A DNA stretch of 64,000 bases from assembly GCF_014841565.1 (NCBI RefSeq), contig NZ_JACYUD010000002.1:538628-602627 (forward strand), given 5' to 3'. Source of the stretch: Rhizobium sp. CFBP 8762 (GTDB taxonomy: Bacteria > Pseudomonadota > Alphaproteobacteria > Rhizobiales > Rhizobiaceae). Of the stretch, positions 24,291-32,688 are shown in pieces; the first letter of the stretch is position 1, and the number at the start of each line of letters is the position of its first letter. The notes beneath the pieces are model-generated. The model was not told the DNA's origin. It saw nothing but the letters and a program-made list of their open reading frames with translations, and made no database searches. The position numbers were made by a program, and so were the translations under genes.

Positions 24291-26111
24291 TTACTGTCTC
24301 TCCTGTAGCTGAGCTTCATAGCGGGCGCGCGCTTCGTTGACTTCCGGGCGTTTTGAGACTTCCGGAACGGCAACGTCCCAGAAATATCCACCGGCCTCCG
24401 GCGTGGGATAAGGGTCTGTGTCAATCACGATGACGGTGCTGCGCGTGGCGTCGCGGGCCTGCGCAAGGGCTGCGTCAAGGTCCGCAATGGTGGCAACTTT
24501 CACCGCGTCTGCACCCATCGAGCCCGCATGGGCGACGAAATCAATCGCAATCGGGCTGACATTGGTATGGTTATAAAGATTGTTGAACTCGGCCCCGCCG
24601 GTGCCCATCTGCAAACGGTTGATGCAGCCGTAGCCCCGGTTGTCGGTGATGACGAGCGTGATCTTCAGCCCCATGCCCACAGCGGTCGCCAGTTCCGAAT
24701 TCATCATCATGTAGGAGCCATCCCCCACCATGACGATGACATCGCGGTCCGTCTCGGCCATCTTGATGCCAAGCCCGCCAGCCACCTCATAGCCCATGCA
24801 GGAAAACCCGTATTCCATATGATAGGACAGGGGCGCACCTGCCTTCCAGAGCTGGTGCAGTTCGCCCGGCATGGTGCCTGCCGCGCACATCACCACCGTA
24901 TTGTCGCGGGCGGAGCGCTGCACCGCGCCGATAACCTGCATGTCGGTCGGCAGCGCATTGGTATCATGGGGCAGGTTGGTGGTTGCATCGGCCTTGGCAA
25001 ACCAGTCGGCGCGCAGTGCCGCGTCCGGTTCGCTGTACCGGTGGTCCCCGAGCGCCGCCGTCAAGCGTTCCAGACCGATTTTCGCATCCGCTGTCAGCGG
25101 TAGAGCATCGTGCTTGGTGCTGTCATAGGCCTGTACGTTCAGCGCCAGAATGCGCCGGTCCGGGTTTTTGAACAGCGCCCAGGAGCCGGTGGTAAAATCC
25201 TGAAACCGCGTGCCGATGCCGAAGATGAGATCGGCCTGCTCGCAGACGATATTGGCGCTTGTAGACCCGGTCACGCCGACGGGGCCGAAGTTGAGATCGT
25301 CATCCCATGGCAGCGCGGATTTGCCGGCTTGCGTTTCCACCACGGGAATGCGGTGCTTGGCCGCGAATGCTTTCAGCGTATCCGTGGCACCGGCAAAATG
25401 CACCCCGCCACCGGCCACGATCACCGGATTGCTGGCCGCCTTTAACGCCGCGACGGCGGCTTCCAACTCACGCGCATCCGGCTCCGGGCGGCGCTGATAC
25501 CACATGCGCTTGTCAAAAAATTTTACTGGATAGTCATAGGCTTCCGCCTGCACGTCCTGACAAAAGGCCAGTGTTACCGGTCCGCAATCGGCGGGGTCGG
25601 TCAGCGTGCGCAGCGCGCGCGGCAGCGCGGTCAACAGATGTTCAGGCCGCATGATCCGGTCAAAATAGCGGCTGACGGGGCGGAAGCAGTCATTGACCGA
25701 GACCGTGCCATCGCCGAAATCTTCCACCTGCTGTAACACCGGGTCTGGCCCACGATTGGCAAACACATCGCCGGGAATAAACAGCACCGGCAGGCGGTTG
25801 ACATGGGCCACGCCCGCCGCCGTCACCATGTTCAGCGCGCCGGGGCCGATGGACGAGCTGACCGCCATGGCTCGTCTGCGCCGCAACTGCTTCGCATAAG
25901 CGATAGCCGCATGGGCCATGGACTGCTCGTTCTGGCCGCGAAAGGTCGGCAATTCATCGCGGATTCCGTGCAGCGCTTCCCCAAGGCCCGCCACATTGCC
26001 ATGGCCGAAAATAGCCCAGACCCCGGCAAAATAGGGCTCGTTATCCTCGTTATATTGGTTGGCGAGATAGCGAACCAACGCCTGCGCCGCTGTCAGTCGG
26101 ATCGTGTTCAC
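24291..26111 (-). CDS. iolD: 3D-(3,5/4)-trihydroxycyclohexane-1,2-dione hydrolase (ThDP-dependent)
   Basis: 606 residues, full IolD length, acetolactate-synthase-like. The N-terminal PYR domain has [17 protein letters not shown] (with a Glu-containing ThDP site further in), the central domain has [13 protein letters not shown], and the C-terminal PP domain has the ThDP-Mg motif [17 protein letters not shown] with the downstream Asn in [14 protein letters not shown]. It opens the cyclohexane ring to 5-deoxy-D-glucuronate. It overlaps iolC by 4 nt (ATGA) and is followed by iolE after 1 nt, a tightly coupled operon. Confidence 0.97.
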   Translation of the reverse strand: MNTIRLTAAQALVRYLANQYNEDNEPYFAGVWAIFGHGNVAGLGEALHGIRDELPTFRGQNEQSMAHAAIAYAKQLRRRRAMAVSSSIGPGALNMVTAAGVAHVNRLPVLFIPGDVFANRGPDPVLQQVEDFGDGTVSVNDCFRPVSRYFDRIMRPEHLLTALPRALRTLTDPADCGPVTLAFCQDVQAEAYDYPVKFFDKRMWYQRRPEPDARELEAAVAALKAASNPVIVAGGGVHFAGATDTLKAFAAKHRIPVVETQAGKSALPWDDDLNFGPVGVTGSTSANIVCEQADLIFGIGTRFQDFTTGSWALFKNPDRRILALNVQAYDSTKHDALPLTADAKIGLERLTAALGDHRYSEPDAALRADWFAKADATTNLPHDTNALPTDMQVIGAVQRSARDNTVVMCAAGTMPGELHQLWKAGAPLSYHMEYGFSCMGYEVAGGLGIKMAETDRDVIVMVGDGSYMMMNSELATAVGMGLKITLVITDNRGYGCINRLQMGTGGAEFNNLYNHTNVSPIAIDFVAHAGSMGADAVKVATIADLDAALAQARDATRSTVIVIDTDPYPTPEAGGYFWDVAVPEVSKRPEVNEARARYEAQLQERQ

Positions 26112-28024
26112 GCTGCTTCTCCTTTTTGCGCTCGCGCTTCATTCCAGATTGCGCAAAGCTGCCGGTAACGCTGCGCCATATCGCTGATCGCCGCATCATC
26201 CCCGATACTTCCAGCAAACCATTGGCGTGCCGCCTCACCGAAGATCGTGCGACCCACCGCAAAGCCTTTGACCAGATCAAACCCGGCGGCCAGCCGGAAG
26301 CTTGCTGCCAGATCGGCCTCCGGCGCATCCAGCCCCAGCACCACAATGCCGCGCGTATAGGGGTCGTTGCGCGTGACCGCATTGCACGCGTTCTCCCAGG
26401 AGGCCCGGGTTTTCATCGGCTCCAGCTTCCACCAGTCAGGATAGATGCCGATGGCGTAGAAGCGCTCGATAATATCAGCCACGGTGTTGTCATCGGTGGG
26501 CGCCACCTTGGACGGAATGATTTCCAGCAGCATTTCCAGCCGGTTGCGCCGCGCGGCGTGAAACAGGCGGGTGACGGTTGCTTCCTGCTCGGCGCGCATC
26601 TCGTCCGTATCGTCCGGGTGGTAGAAACACAGCACCTTGACGACATTATCCAGCGGCCATTCCGATAGACCACCGAAATCCGGGCCGATTTCCGGCTCCA
26701 GCGTCAAGGGCCTTGAACCCGGCCATTCCACCGGTCGCCCGATCCACAAGCCGCTGCCACTGGCGGCATGAAGCGCATCCCGGCCCAGCCGGTTGTCACA
26801 TAAGATACCATAGCCGGTTTGCCCGCCCGATACGGTGAGCGCCACCTGCAAGCACAATTCCTTGAACCGACCGATCTCAGCCTCATCCGCCCCGGCTTCC
26901 TCTGCGATAGCCTGCAACTGCATGCGGTGATCGAATGCGAAGACACGCATGGTCGGCCAGTCCACCTTGCGGTTGGTGGACCAGTGCACCTGTTCCAGCG
27001 CTTCATCCTTGCGCAGCGCCTTGTTGCGAATGCCAGTGCGGAAGAAATATTGCAGTTCTTCCCAGCTTGGATAAGCGGGCGTGCAGCCATGGCGCGACAC
27101 CGCGAAGGCGCCGCAGGCATTGGCGTATTTCAGTATCGTCGGCCAGTCCTCGCCCGTCAGCCAGCCACGAAACAGGCCGGCCATGAAGCCATCGCCCGCG
27201 CCCAGCACGTTGAACACCTCAATGGGGAATCCTTCGCCGGTCTGGCCCTTATCGAAACTCTCCGGAATAGGCCCATCAAACACCACCGCGCCCATTGGCC
27301 CGCGCTTGCACACCAGTGTGGCGGAGGAGACCTGCCGCACGGCGCGGAGCGCCGCCAGCGTATCGGTGGAACCGCCTGCAATATGGAATTCTTCTTCCGT
27401 GCCGACGATCAGGTCAAACAGATGCAGCGTGGATTGCAACTTGGCGGTCACTTTTTCCGACTCGATGAACCGGCTTTCCCCGGCATCGTGCCCTGCGAGA
27501 CCCCAGAGATTGGGCCGGTAATCGATGTCGAGCGCCGTTTTGGCCCCGTTTTCGCGCGCCAGTCTGAGCGCTTTCAGCACAGCAGCCTCGGTTCTGGGGT
27601 GGGAAAGGTGCGTTCCCGTGGCGCAGACGCAAGCTGCCTCGGCAATGTAGGCCGGGTCGATATCCTCTTCCGAGAGGGCCATATCGGCGCAGTTCTCGCG
27701 GTAGAAGATCAGCGGAAACTGGTTGCTGTCGCGAATGCCCAGCAGCACCAGAGCGGTCAGCCGTGCCGGGTCGGTTTTCACCCCGCGCACGTCCACGCCT
27801 TCGCGCACCAGCTGCTCGCGAATGAAGCGGCCCATATGCTCGGCCCCGACGCGCGTGATCAGCCCAGATTTCAGACCGAGACGGGCAACGCCGGCTGCGA
27901 TGTTGGTGGGGGAGCCGCCGATATATTTGTTGAAGGAGGACATATCCTCCAGCCGCCCGCCAACCTGCGCGCCGTAAAGATCCACGGACGAACGCCCGAT
28001 GGTGATCAGATCGAGTGTCTTCAC
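26108..28024 (-). CDS. iolC: 5-dehydro-2-deoxygluconokinase fused to DUF2090 (putative aldolase) domain
   Basis: 638 residues. Residues 1 to about 325 are a PfkB/ribokinase-type IolC (DLITIGRSSVDLYGAQVGG, YIGGSPTNIAAGVARLG, NVLGAGDGFMAGLFRGWL with the catalytic Asp). Residues about 330-638 are a DUF2090 domain (MRVFAFDHRMQLQAIAEEAG, LCQ-type helices, KVLCFYHPDDT, IGIYPDWWKLEPM, VLGLDAPEADL). This fusion is common in alphaproteobacteria; the C-terminal domain is thought to do the IolJ-like aldolase step, cleaving the 6-phosphate into DHAP and malonate semialdehyde. It is the first gene of iolCDEB; a short GGGAGGGG ribosome site precedes the ATG. No iolA is in the window. Confidence 0.95.
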   Translation of the reverse strand: MKTLDLITIGRSSVDLYGAQVGGRLEDMSSFNKYIGGSPTNIAAGVARLGLKSGLITRVGAEHMGRFIREQLVREGVDVRGVKTDPARLTALVLLGIRDSNQFPLIFYRENCADMALSEEDIDPAYIAEAACVCATGTHLSHPRTEAAVLKALRLARENGAKTALDIDYRPNLWGLAGHDAGESRFIESEKVTAKLQSTLHLFDLIVGTEEEFHIAGGSTDTLAALRAVRQVSSATLVCKRGPMGAVVFDGPIPESFDKGQTGEGFPIEVFNVLGAGDGFMAGLFRGWLTGEDWPTILKYANACGAFAVSRHGCTPAYPSWEELQYFFRTGIRNKALRKDEALEQVHWSTNRKVDWPTMRVFAFDHRMQLQAIAEEAGADEAEIGRFKELCLQVALTVSGGQTGYGILCDNRLGRDALHAASGSGLWIGRPVEWPGSRPLTLEPEIGPDFGGLSEWPLDNVVKVLCFYHPDDTDEMRAEQEATVTRLFHAARRNRLEMLLEIIPSKVAPTDDNTVADIIERFYAIGIYPDWWKLEPMKTRASWENACNAVTRNDPYTRGIVVLGLDAPEADLAASFRLAAGFDLVKGFAVGRTIFGEAARQWFAGSIGDDAAISDMAQRYRQLCAIWNEARAQKGEAA

Positions 28025-28064
28025 GGTTCCCCTCCCAGGACATGTACCAACCGTTTTAGACTTT

Positions 28065-28085
28065 AAATTCCATTTATAAGAATTT
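28065..28085. promoter_or_regulatory. Inverted repeat upstream of iolC, possible degenerate IolR site
   Basis: AAATTC (28065-28070) and GAATTT (28080-28085) are inverted around a 9-bp AT-rich spacer, 41 nt upstream of iolC, just past the iolR stop. It contains one TTCC half-site but not the full GGAA-N6-TTCC. A weak candidate for IolR control of the iol operon. Confidence 0.35.
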
Positions 28086-28102
28086 CAACAGAAATATTCG
28101 AT

Positions 28103-28939
28103 CTATTTTTTCGTCCCTACAGCCACGGCCAGCGTGATGGCAATACAGAGCGTTGCCGAGAGTGAGCGGAACGCGCCAAAATCCACCTCACTGACCGAAA
28201 TCAGCATTGCACCCAGCTTGCGCAACTGGCTGACGGTGGTGTCCGTCAGCGCCACCACGGGGATATCGCGGGCGCGGGCGGCGGTGATAAACTCCACCGT
28301 TTCATCCGAGTAGGGCGAAAACGTTACGGCCAGCACCGCATCACCGGAGCGCACCGCATTGCGGTTGTCCAGCTTGCCCACGGTATCATGCAGAATGGCG
28401 GGTACGTTCATCTTTTCAAAGGCATAGGCCAGGTAGCTGGCCACTGGAAACGACCGCCGCAGGCCCATGATGTGGATCATCTCTGCCTTTGCCAGAATGC
28501 TCACCGCCGCGTCCAGCTCTTGGGGATTCACGGTTTTCAGCAGGTTTTCCAGCGAAGCGCGCCCCGCCTCCACAAACTCCGCCACGAGACCGGCAGCACT
28601 CTCGCCACCCTTTTCACGCAGGTGATCGAGCCGCGTAGTATAGTCCGGCCACCCGCCCACATAGGATTCGCGAAACAGCCGCTGCATTTCCGAAAAGCCG
28701 GAAAACCCCATGATTTGACAGAACCGCATGAAAGCAGAAGGCTGCACGCCCGCACCTTCCGCCATTTCAGCCACGGTGGACACGGCAATGCGGTCCTGAT
28801 TGGCGGCCACATACTGCGCACACTGGCGCAATCTCTTTGGTAATGCGAGGGATATCTCGATCAGTTTATCTTCAAATTCCTTTGCCGTACCCGGTGCTTG
28901 CGGTTCACTCACGCGCCATCCTTTCTTGCTTGACTTCAC
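28103..28939 (-). CDS. iolR: RpiR/MurR family transcriptional repressor of inositol catabolism
   Basis: 278 residues. An N-terminal HTH_6 domain (LPKRLRQCAQYVAANQDRIAV, then VAEMAEGAGVQPSAFMRFCQ, MGFSGFSEMQRLFRE) and a C-terminal SIS sugar-phosphate-binding domain (IHIMGLRRSFPVASYLAYAF, AVRSGDAVLAVTFSPYSDETVEF, VVALTDTTVSQLRKLGAMLIS). It lies directly upstream of iolCDEB on the same strand, the standard rhizobial iolR arrangement, and probably senses an intermediate such as the IolC product. A perfect GGAA-N6-TTCC palindrome stands upstream of its start (28961-28976), consistent with autoregulation. Confidence 0.93.
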   Translation of the reverse strand: MKSSKKGWRVSEPQAPGTAKEFEDKLIEISLALPKRLRQCAQYVAANQDRIAVSTVAEMAEGAGVQPSAFMRFCQIMGFSGFSEMQRLFRESYVGGWPDYTTRLDHLREKGGESAAGLVAEFVEAGRASLENLLKTVNPQELDAAVSILAKAEMIHIMGLRRSFPVASYLAYAFEKMNVPAILHDTVGKLDNRNAVRSGDAVLAVTFSPYSDETVEFITAARARDIPVVALTDTTVSQLRKLGAMLISVSEVDFGAFRSLSATLCIAITLAVAVGTKK

Positions 28940-28960
28940 TTCAGCACCATTCTAACAAAA

Positions 28961-28976
28961 TGGAATTTATATTCCA
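28961..28976. promoter_or_regulatory. IolR operator (GGAA-N6-TTCC palindrome)
   Basis: TGGAAT-TTAT-ATTCCA at 28961-28976 is a perfect 16-bp palindrome with the GGAA-N6-TTCC core reported for rhizobial RpiR-type IolR. It lies between the divergent iolR and the dehydrogenase gene at 29033, so one site could control both. Confidence 0.8.
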
Positions 28977-29032
28977 GACCGTTTTGTAAAACTAATGGCT
29001 TTGCTTTTCAGGCTTGAGGGAGGGCTTGCGCC

Positions 29033-30040
29033 ATGACAGTGCGAATTGCGATCATCGGCGCAGGCATTATGGGGGCGGACCACGCCCGTATATTGGCACA
29101 GGACGTGCCGGGAGCCGTGCTTCAAGTGGTGTGCGATGCCTCGCAGGACCGCGCGCGCGCCGTTGCTGATGCATGTTCGGCGGCGGATGTCTCCACCGAT
29201 CCCTTAGCGACCATCAGCCGTGATGATGTGGACGCTGTCCTGATTGCCAGCCCCGATGACACACATGCGCCGCTTGCGCGCGCGGCCATTGCCGCTGGCA
29301 AACCGGTGCTGTGCGAAAAGCCGCTGTCGCAAAGCCCCGAGGATTGCCTTTCGGTCATCGAAGCCGAGACGGCACACGGCCAGCGGCTGGTACAACTGGG
29401 CTTCATGCGGCGGTTTGATCCATCCTACCGCGAGATGAAGGATGCGCTGCTTCGAGGGCTGATCGGCAAGCCGATCATGATGCACAATTTCCACCGCAAC
29501 GTGGAAGCCCTGCCCAACTTTACCGGCAAAATGGCCATCACCAATTCCGCTCCGCACGAGTTTGACGTGGCGCGGTTTATTCTGGATACCGACTACCGTG
29601 CCATATCTGTGTTCCAGCCGTCCGCCATCAATACGGCGAAAGCGGGTGCGCCGGTGTTCATGGTGCTGGAAACGGACGGTGGGCAACTGGTCAACATCGA
29701 AATCAACAACAATGCGGCCTACGGTTATGATGTGCGCGGCGAACTGGTTGGTGAAAGCGGTTCTGTTGAGATCAACACGCCGGTGCACACGCGCGTCAAC
29801 AGCGCGATGACGGCATCTGAACGCTATGCTCCGGACTGGCGCCCCCGGTTCGCGGAAGCGTACCGCCTGCAAAATATTGCCTTTGTCCGTTTCGTCCAGA
29901 CCGGAATATTTCCGGATATCGCATCTGACGCATGGGATGGCTACTGTGCTACAGTCGTTGCGGCGGCGGGTGTAAAGGCGCTGGAAAGCGGCCAGCGCAT
30001 TCTCATTTCCCATATCGGCAAACCCAAGCTTTACGCTTAA
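29033..30040 (+). CDS. Gfo/Idh/MocA family oxidoreductase, divergent from iolR
   Basis: 335 residues: Rossmann motif IAIIGAGIMGADHARILAQD, SPDDTHAPLARAA, CEKPLSQSPEDC (conserved Lys), GFMRRFDPSYREMKDAL, and ITNSAPHEFDVARFIL in the active-site position where inositol dehydrogenases have a His and an Asp; here HEFD is kept. Probably an NAD(P)-dependent inositol-isomer dehydrogenase (scyllo-, chiro- or myo-). It is the third such paralogue within 15 kb. It is transcribed away from iolR from the region containing the GGAA-N6-TTCC palindrome, so it is likely in the IolR regulon. GAGGGAGGG precedes the ATG. Followed after 9 nt by the VOC gene. Confidence 0.88.
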   Translation: MTVRIAIIGAGIMGADHARILAQDVPGAVLQVVCDASQDRARAVADACSAADVSTDPLATISRDDVDAVLIASPDDTHAPLARAAIAAGKPVLCEKPLSQSPEDCLSVIEAETAHGQRLVQLGFMRRFDPSYREMKDALLRGLIGKPIMMHNFHRNVEALPNFTGKMAITNSAPHEFDVARFILDTDYRAISVFQPSAINTAKAGAPVFMVLETDGGQLVNIEINNNAAYGYDVRGELVGESGSVEINTPVHTRVNSAMTASERYAPDWRPRFAEAYRLQNIAFVRFVQTGIFPDIASDAWDGYCATVVAAAGVKALESGQRILISHIGKPKLYA

Positions 30041-30049
30041 GGCTTCGTC

Positions 30050-30436
30050 ATGTTTTCACACATTACCATCGGCGTAACAGATGTCGCTCGGGCAACGGAT
30101 TTCTACGCGCCGATCCTTGAAGTCCTTGGGCTCACTCTAAAATTCTCCGATGATCGCTGGTCCGGCTGGAAACATCCGCAAGAAGACCGCCCCTTGTTTG
30201 TCATCACCCGGCCGTTCGACGACCAGCGCCCTGCGCCGGGAAATGGAAACATGGTCGCATTTCTGGCCGAAAGTCGCAGCCTTGTGCAGCGTTGTTACCA
30301 TATGGCCATCGCTTGCGGCGGCACCGACGCAGGGCAGCCCGGCTTGCGGCCTCAGTACCACGCGCACTTTTATGGCGCTTATTTTCGCGATCTGGATGGC
30401 AACAAAATCTGCATCTGCTGCCACGCGCCTGAATAG
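30050..30436 (+). CDS. VOC (glyoxalase/bleomycin-resistance) family protein
   Basis: 128 residues, one vicinal-oxygen-chelate module: HITIGVTDVARATDFYAPIL at the N-terminus (metal-ligand His) and AYFRDLDGNKICICCH at the C-terminus (a C-terminal ligand position in many members, although the usual Glu is not evident). It is 9 nt after the dehydrogenase gene, so it is in the same transcript. The function is unknown; a role in handling a reactive carbonyl or as an accessory isomerase in inositol use is only an inference. Confidence 0.82.
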   Translation: MFSHITIGVTDVARATDFYAPILEVLGLTLKFSDDRWSGWKHPQEDRPLFVITRPFDDQRPAPGNGNMVAFLAESRSLVQRCYHMAIACGGTDAGQPGLRPQYHAHFYGAYFRDLDGNKICICCHAPE

Positions 30437-30439
30437 ACG

Positions 30440-30480
30440 TCGGCACTTTTGGCGCACGCCCGTAAACTGGACAGTGCCGA
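30440..30480. other. Inverted repeat between VOC and esterase genes
   Basis: TCGGCACT (30440-30447) and AGTGCCGA (30473-30480), perfect 8-bp arms with a 25-nt loop, directly after the VOC stop. No U-tract. Possibly a weak terminator for the dehydrogenase-VOC unit. Confidence 0.35.
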
Positions 30481-30528
30481 TAAGACCGATTAGATCGGCC
30501 TCGTCACATTTCAGCAAGCGAGACCGGC

Positions 30529-31404
30529 ATGAACGAAGCGCGCCCCTATTCCATCAGCGGAACCACCTGTTTCGATCTGGCTCCCTCAAATGGCGGCGCG
30601 GCATACCGTATTTTCCTGTCCATCCCAACAGGTGCGCCGCCACCGCAGGGCTGGCCACTGCTCGTTTTGACCGATGGAAACGCCATGTTTCCCTTTGCTG
30701 TTGCCTGTCAAGCCACGCAAGCGCCCTATACCGCAAGCACCAATGTGGGCTGGGGCGTCATCGCCGCAATTGGTTACCCCGATCAGGATTGGTATGACCC
30801 GACGCGGCGCTCGCTCGACCTGACGCCACCGCCGGGGCGAGCCTATCCGCCGTTTTTCGAGAATGGTCCTGCGGTCGCGACCGGAGGCGCAAACGGGTTG
30901 CTGGCTTTCATCGAGGACGTGTTTCTTCCGCATCTCGCAACGCTGGCACCGCTGGACGCGCAGCGCAGAACGCTGTTTGGCCACTCTTTCGGCGGTCTGT
31001 TTGCGCTGTTTGCCTTGTTTGTCCGGCCCGGCCTGTTTGGCCGTTTTGTTGCTGCCAGTCCATCAATCTATTGGGAGGATTGCCAGATCCTGCACTGCGA
31101 GGCCGAACGCCAGCTGGCTCCGGGCAATACGCCCTTTCTACACCTGTCCGCTGGCGAACATGAAGGCGATGCGCTGGCACCGTTCCAGCGCACAAACGAG
31201 GATGCCGCACAGCGACTGGAGGCAAAGAAGCTGGCGCAAACCATTACACGCGCCCGCGATATGGCGGAACGCCTGAACGGCACCGTCGACGGCTTGAGAA
31301 CCGCTTTCGAGGTCTATGCGGACGAAACTCACATGTCGGTTCTGGCTCCTGCCATCAACCGCGCCCTGAATATTGCCTTTGCGGTCAAGCCGGATGGGGG
31401 CTAA
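30529..31404 (+). CDS. Alpha/beta hydrolase-fold esterase (putative esterase, IroE/Fes-like)
   Basis: 291 residues of the putative-esterase (esterase D/siderophore esterase) group. Early strand YRIFLSIPTGAPP, WPLLVLTDGNAMF, nucleophile elbow FGHSFGGLFALFALF (Ser), AASPSIYWED (typical of IroE/Fes-type enzymes) and a C-terminal catalytic His in DETHMSVLAPAINRAL. Such enzymes hydrolyse catecholate siderophore esters or other acyl esters. No siderophore or TonB receptor gene is nearby, so the substrate is open. No clear signal peptide, hence probably cytoplasmic. Start ATG 30529 after GCGAGA, modest ribosome site. Confidence 0.8.
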   Translation: MNEARPYSISGTTCFDLAPSNGGAAYRIFLSIPTGAPPPQGWPLLVLTDGNAMFPFAVACQATQAPYTASTNVGWGVIAAIGYPDQDWYDPTRRSLDLTPPPGRAYPPFFENGPAVATGGANGLLAFIEDVFLPHLATLAPLDAQRRTLFGHSFGGLFALFALFVRPGLFGRFVAASPSIYWEDCQILHCEAERQLAPGNTPFLHLSAGEHEGDALAPFQRTNEDAAQRLEAKKLAQTITRARDMAERLNGTVDGLRTAFEVYADETHMSVLAPAINRALNIAFAVKPDGG

Positions 31405-31410
31405 GCCCCG

Positions 31411-32511
31411 TCATTTCCAGCTTGTGTAATCGTCGGCCACGCAGCCGAACGGTGCGCGATCCTGACCGAAACGCTTCTGCAGTTGATCGCATCCCCATTC
31501 GTTCAGCGGCGCGGGCATGAGATTGTTGATATCCATGCCCGGGGACTGGAACTGCGTGGACGAACTGGTGACATACCAGAGCCAGAAGCCGAACACGCCC
31601 ACCACAATCAGCAACAGGACGCCGACAACCATCCCCAGCCGCTTCCACAGCGAAACGGTTTGCTGCTGCTCTTCGACCAGCACCGGCCCATGCCCGTCAT
31701 CTGTGCGCTCTTGCGCGAAGGGTGCAAGTGCTGCGGCCCGCTCAGCGTCTGTCAGCACGATGCGGTGAAGATTGTCGTCCAGCAGCACCGGCAGCGCCGT
31801 GGTTCCATGCCGCACGGCCAGCCCAACTGCCTTGCCACCGGCCTCGCCGACGATGAACGGCTCCTGCCCGCCTTTGAAACGGGTGTAGGCGGAGCGCCCG
31901 GTTTTGTCGCTCGCAATCTTGTCATTGTAGGTGACGGACAGAACGCCGCGCTTGCGGTCAAACGCAGTCAGTTCCACTGGAACCGGAGTGAGAACGGCAG
32001 GGCTTCGCAACTGCCCTTTGACGCGCCAGATGCGAAAGGCCAGAAACACCATGCCCAAACTCAAGCCTCCCAGAAACAACACAAACAGGCTGAGCGTAAT
32101 GATGCGGTTCCACAGCATATCCAGACCAAGGCTCATGGTCGCCAGCTCGGGATGGTCGGCGGAGATCACGATACCGGTCTCGTAGTCCCCCATATGGAAA
32201 TCGACAAACATGACCTCGACTTCCGTATCGTAATCTTTCCCGTCGTAACTGTAGACAAGGCGCGCCTCACAATCGGTGAAAACCGCCTTTCGGGTCGTAC
32301 ATTTCCCGTCCCGCACATCGCCCTCTTCCAGCACCAGCGGGTTGCGACTGATCTGGAAGTCCCGCAGCACGCCCGGCCCCTCCCACACGAACAGAAACAC
32401 AGCCAGCGCCAGCAGGATCGGTGTCGACCAGAAATAGGCGTTGGGGGTGGAGATCACATTATCTGTTACTGACAGAGGACGGCTGGGAAGAACAAGCGGA
32501 GGAAAGGACAT
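31411..32511 (-). CDS. DUF3592-like integral membrane protein
   Basis: 366 residues with three predicted membrane segments: near residues 28-45 (STPILLALAVFLFVW), 135-160 (LFVLFLGGLSLGMVFLAF) and 290-315 (VVGVLLLIVVGVFGFWLWY). The first soluble loop has three Cys and a beta-rich pattern typical of DUF3592 proteins (EGDVRDGKCTTRKAVFTDCE, RLVYSYDGKDYDTEVEV). The C-terminus has two Cys after a membrane anchor. Function unknown. It stands alone; convergent with the esterase (7 nt gap). The ATG at 32511 is chosen (AAAGAG six nt upstream) over a GTG two codons earlier. Confidence 0.75.
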   Translation of the reverse strand: MSFPPLVLPSRPLSVTDNVISTPNAYFWSTPILLALAVFLFVWEGPGVLRDFQISRNPLVLEEGDVRDGKCTTRKAVFTDCEARLVYSYDGKDYDTEVEVMFVDFHMGDYETGIVISADHPELATMSLGLDMLWNRIITLSLFVLFLGGLSLGMVFLAFRIWRVKGQLRSPAVLTPVPVELTAFDRKRGVLSVTYNDKIASDKTGRSAYTRFKGGQEPFIVGEAGGKAVGLAVRHGTTALPVLLDDNLHRIVLTDAERAAALAPFAQERTDDGHGPVLVEEQQQTVSLWKRLGMVVGVLLLIVVGVFGFWLWYVTSSSTQFQSPGMDINNLMPAPLNEWGCDQLQKRFGQDRAPFGCVADDYTSWK

Positions 32512-32637
32512 TGGCACTCTTTAAATGTATCGCAGGATGCGCAGGACGAAGGCGCCGCGAGGATAGAAAGGTGCAAAGGGGTGTCAATACGGGATTTATG
32601 ATAGTCAAACGACCCAAGTACCGACCCAAGGACCATT

Positions 32638-32670
32638 GCTAACGCTGTCGAAGTCACCGACAGCGTTAGC
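32638..32670. terminator. Strong stem-loop downstream of the DhaK-DhaL gene
   Basis: A perfect 13-bp inverted repeat (GCTAACGCTGTCG at 32638-32650, CGACAGCGTTAGC at 32658-32670) with a 7-nt loop, starting 18 nt after the kinase stop. No T-run on the minus strand, so either a U-less terminator or a 3' stabiliser at the end of the polyol operon. Confidence 0.6.
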
Positions 32671-32688
32671 CGCTTCAACCATTCAAAT

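Noticed and set aside
26819-28066. A 415-codon plus-strand open frame opposite iolC
   Set aside because: Antisense shadow of the IolC-DUF2090 gene; no motifs of its own.
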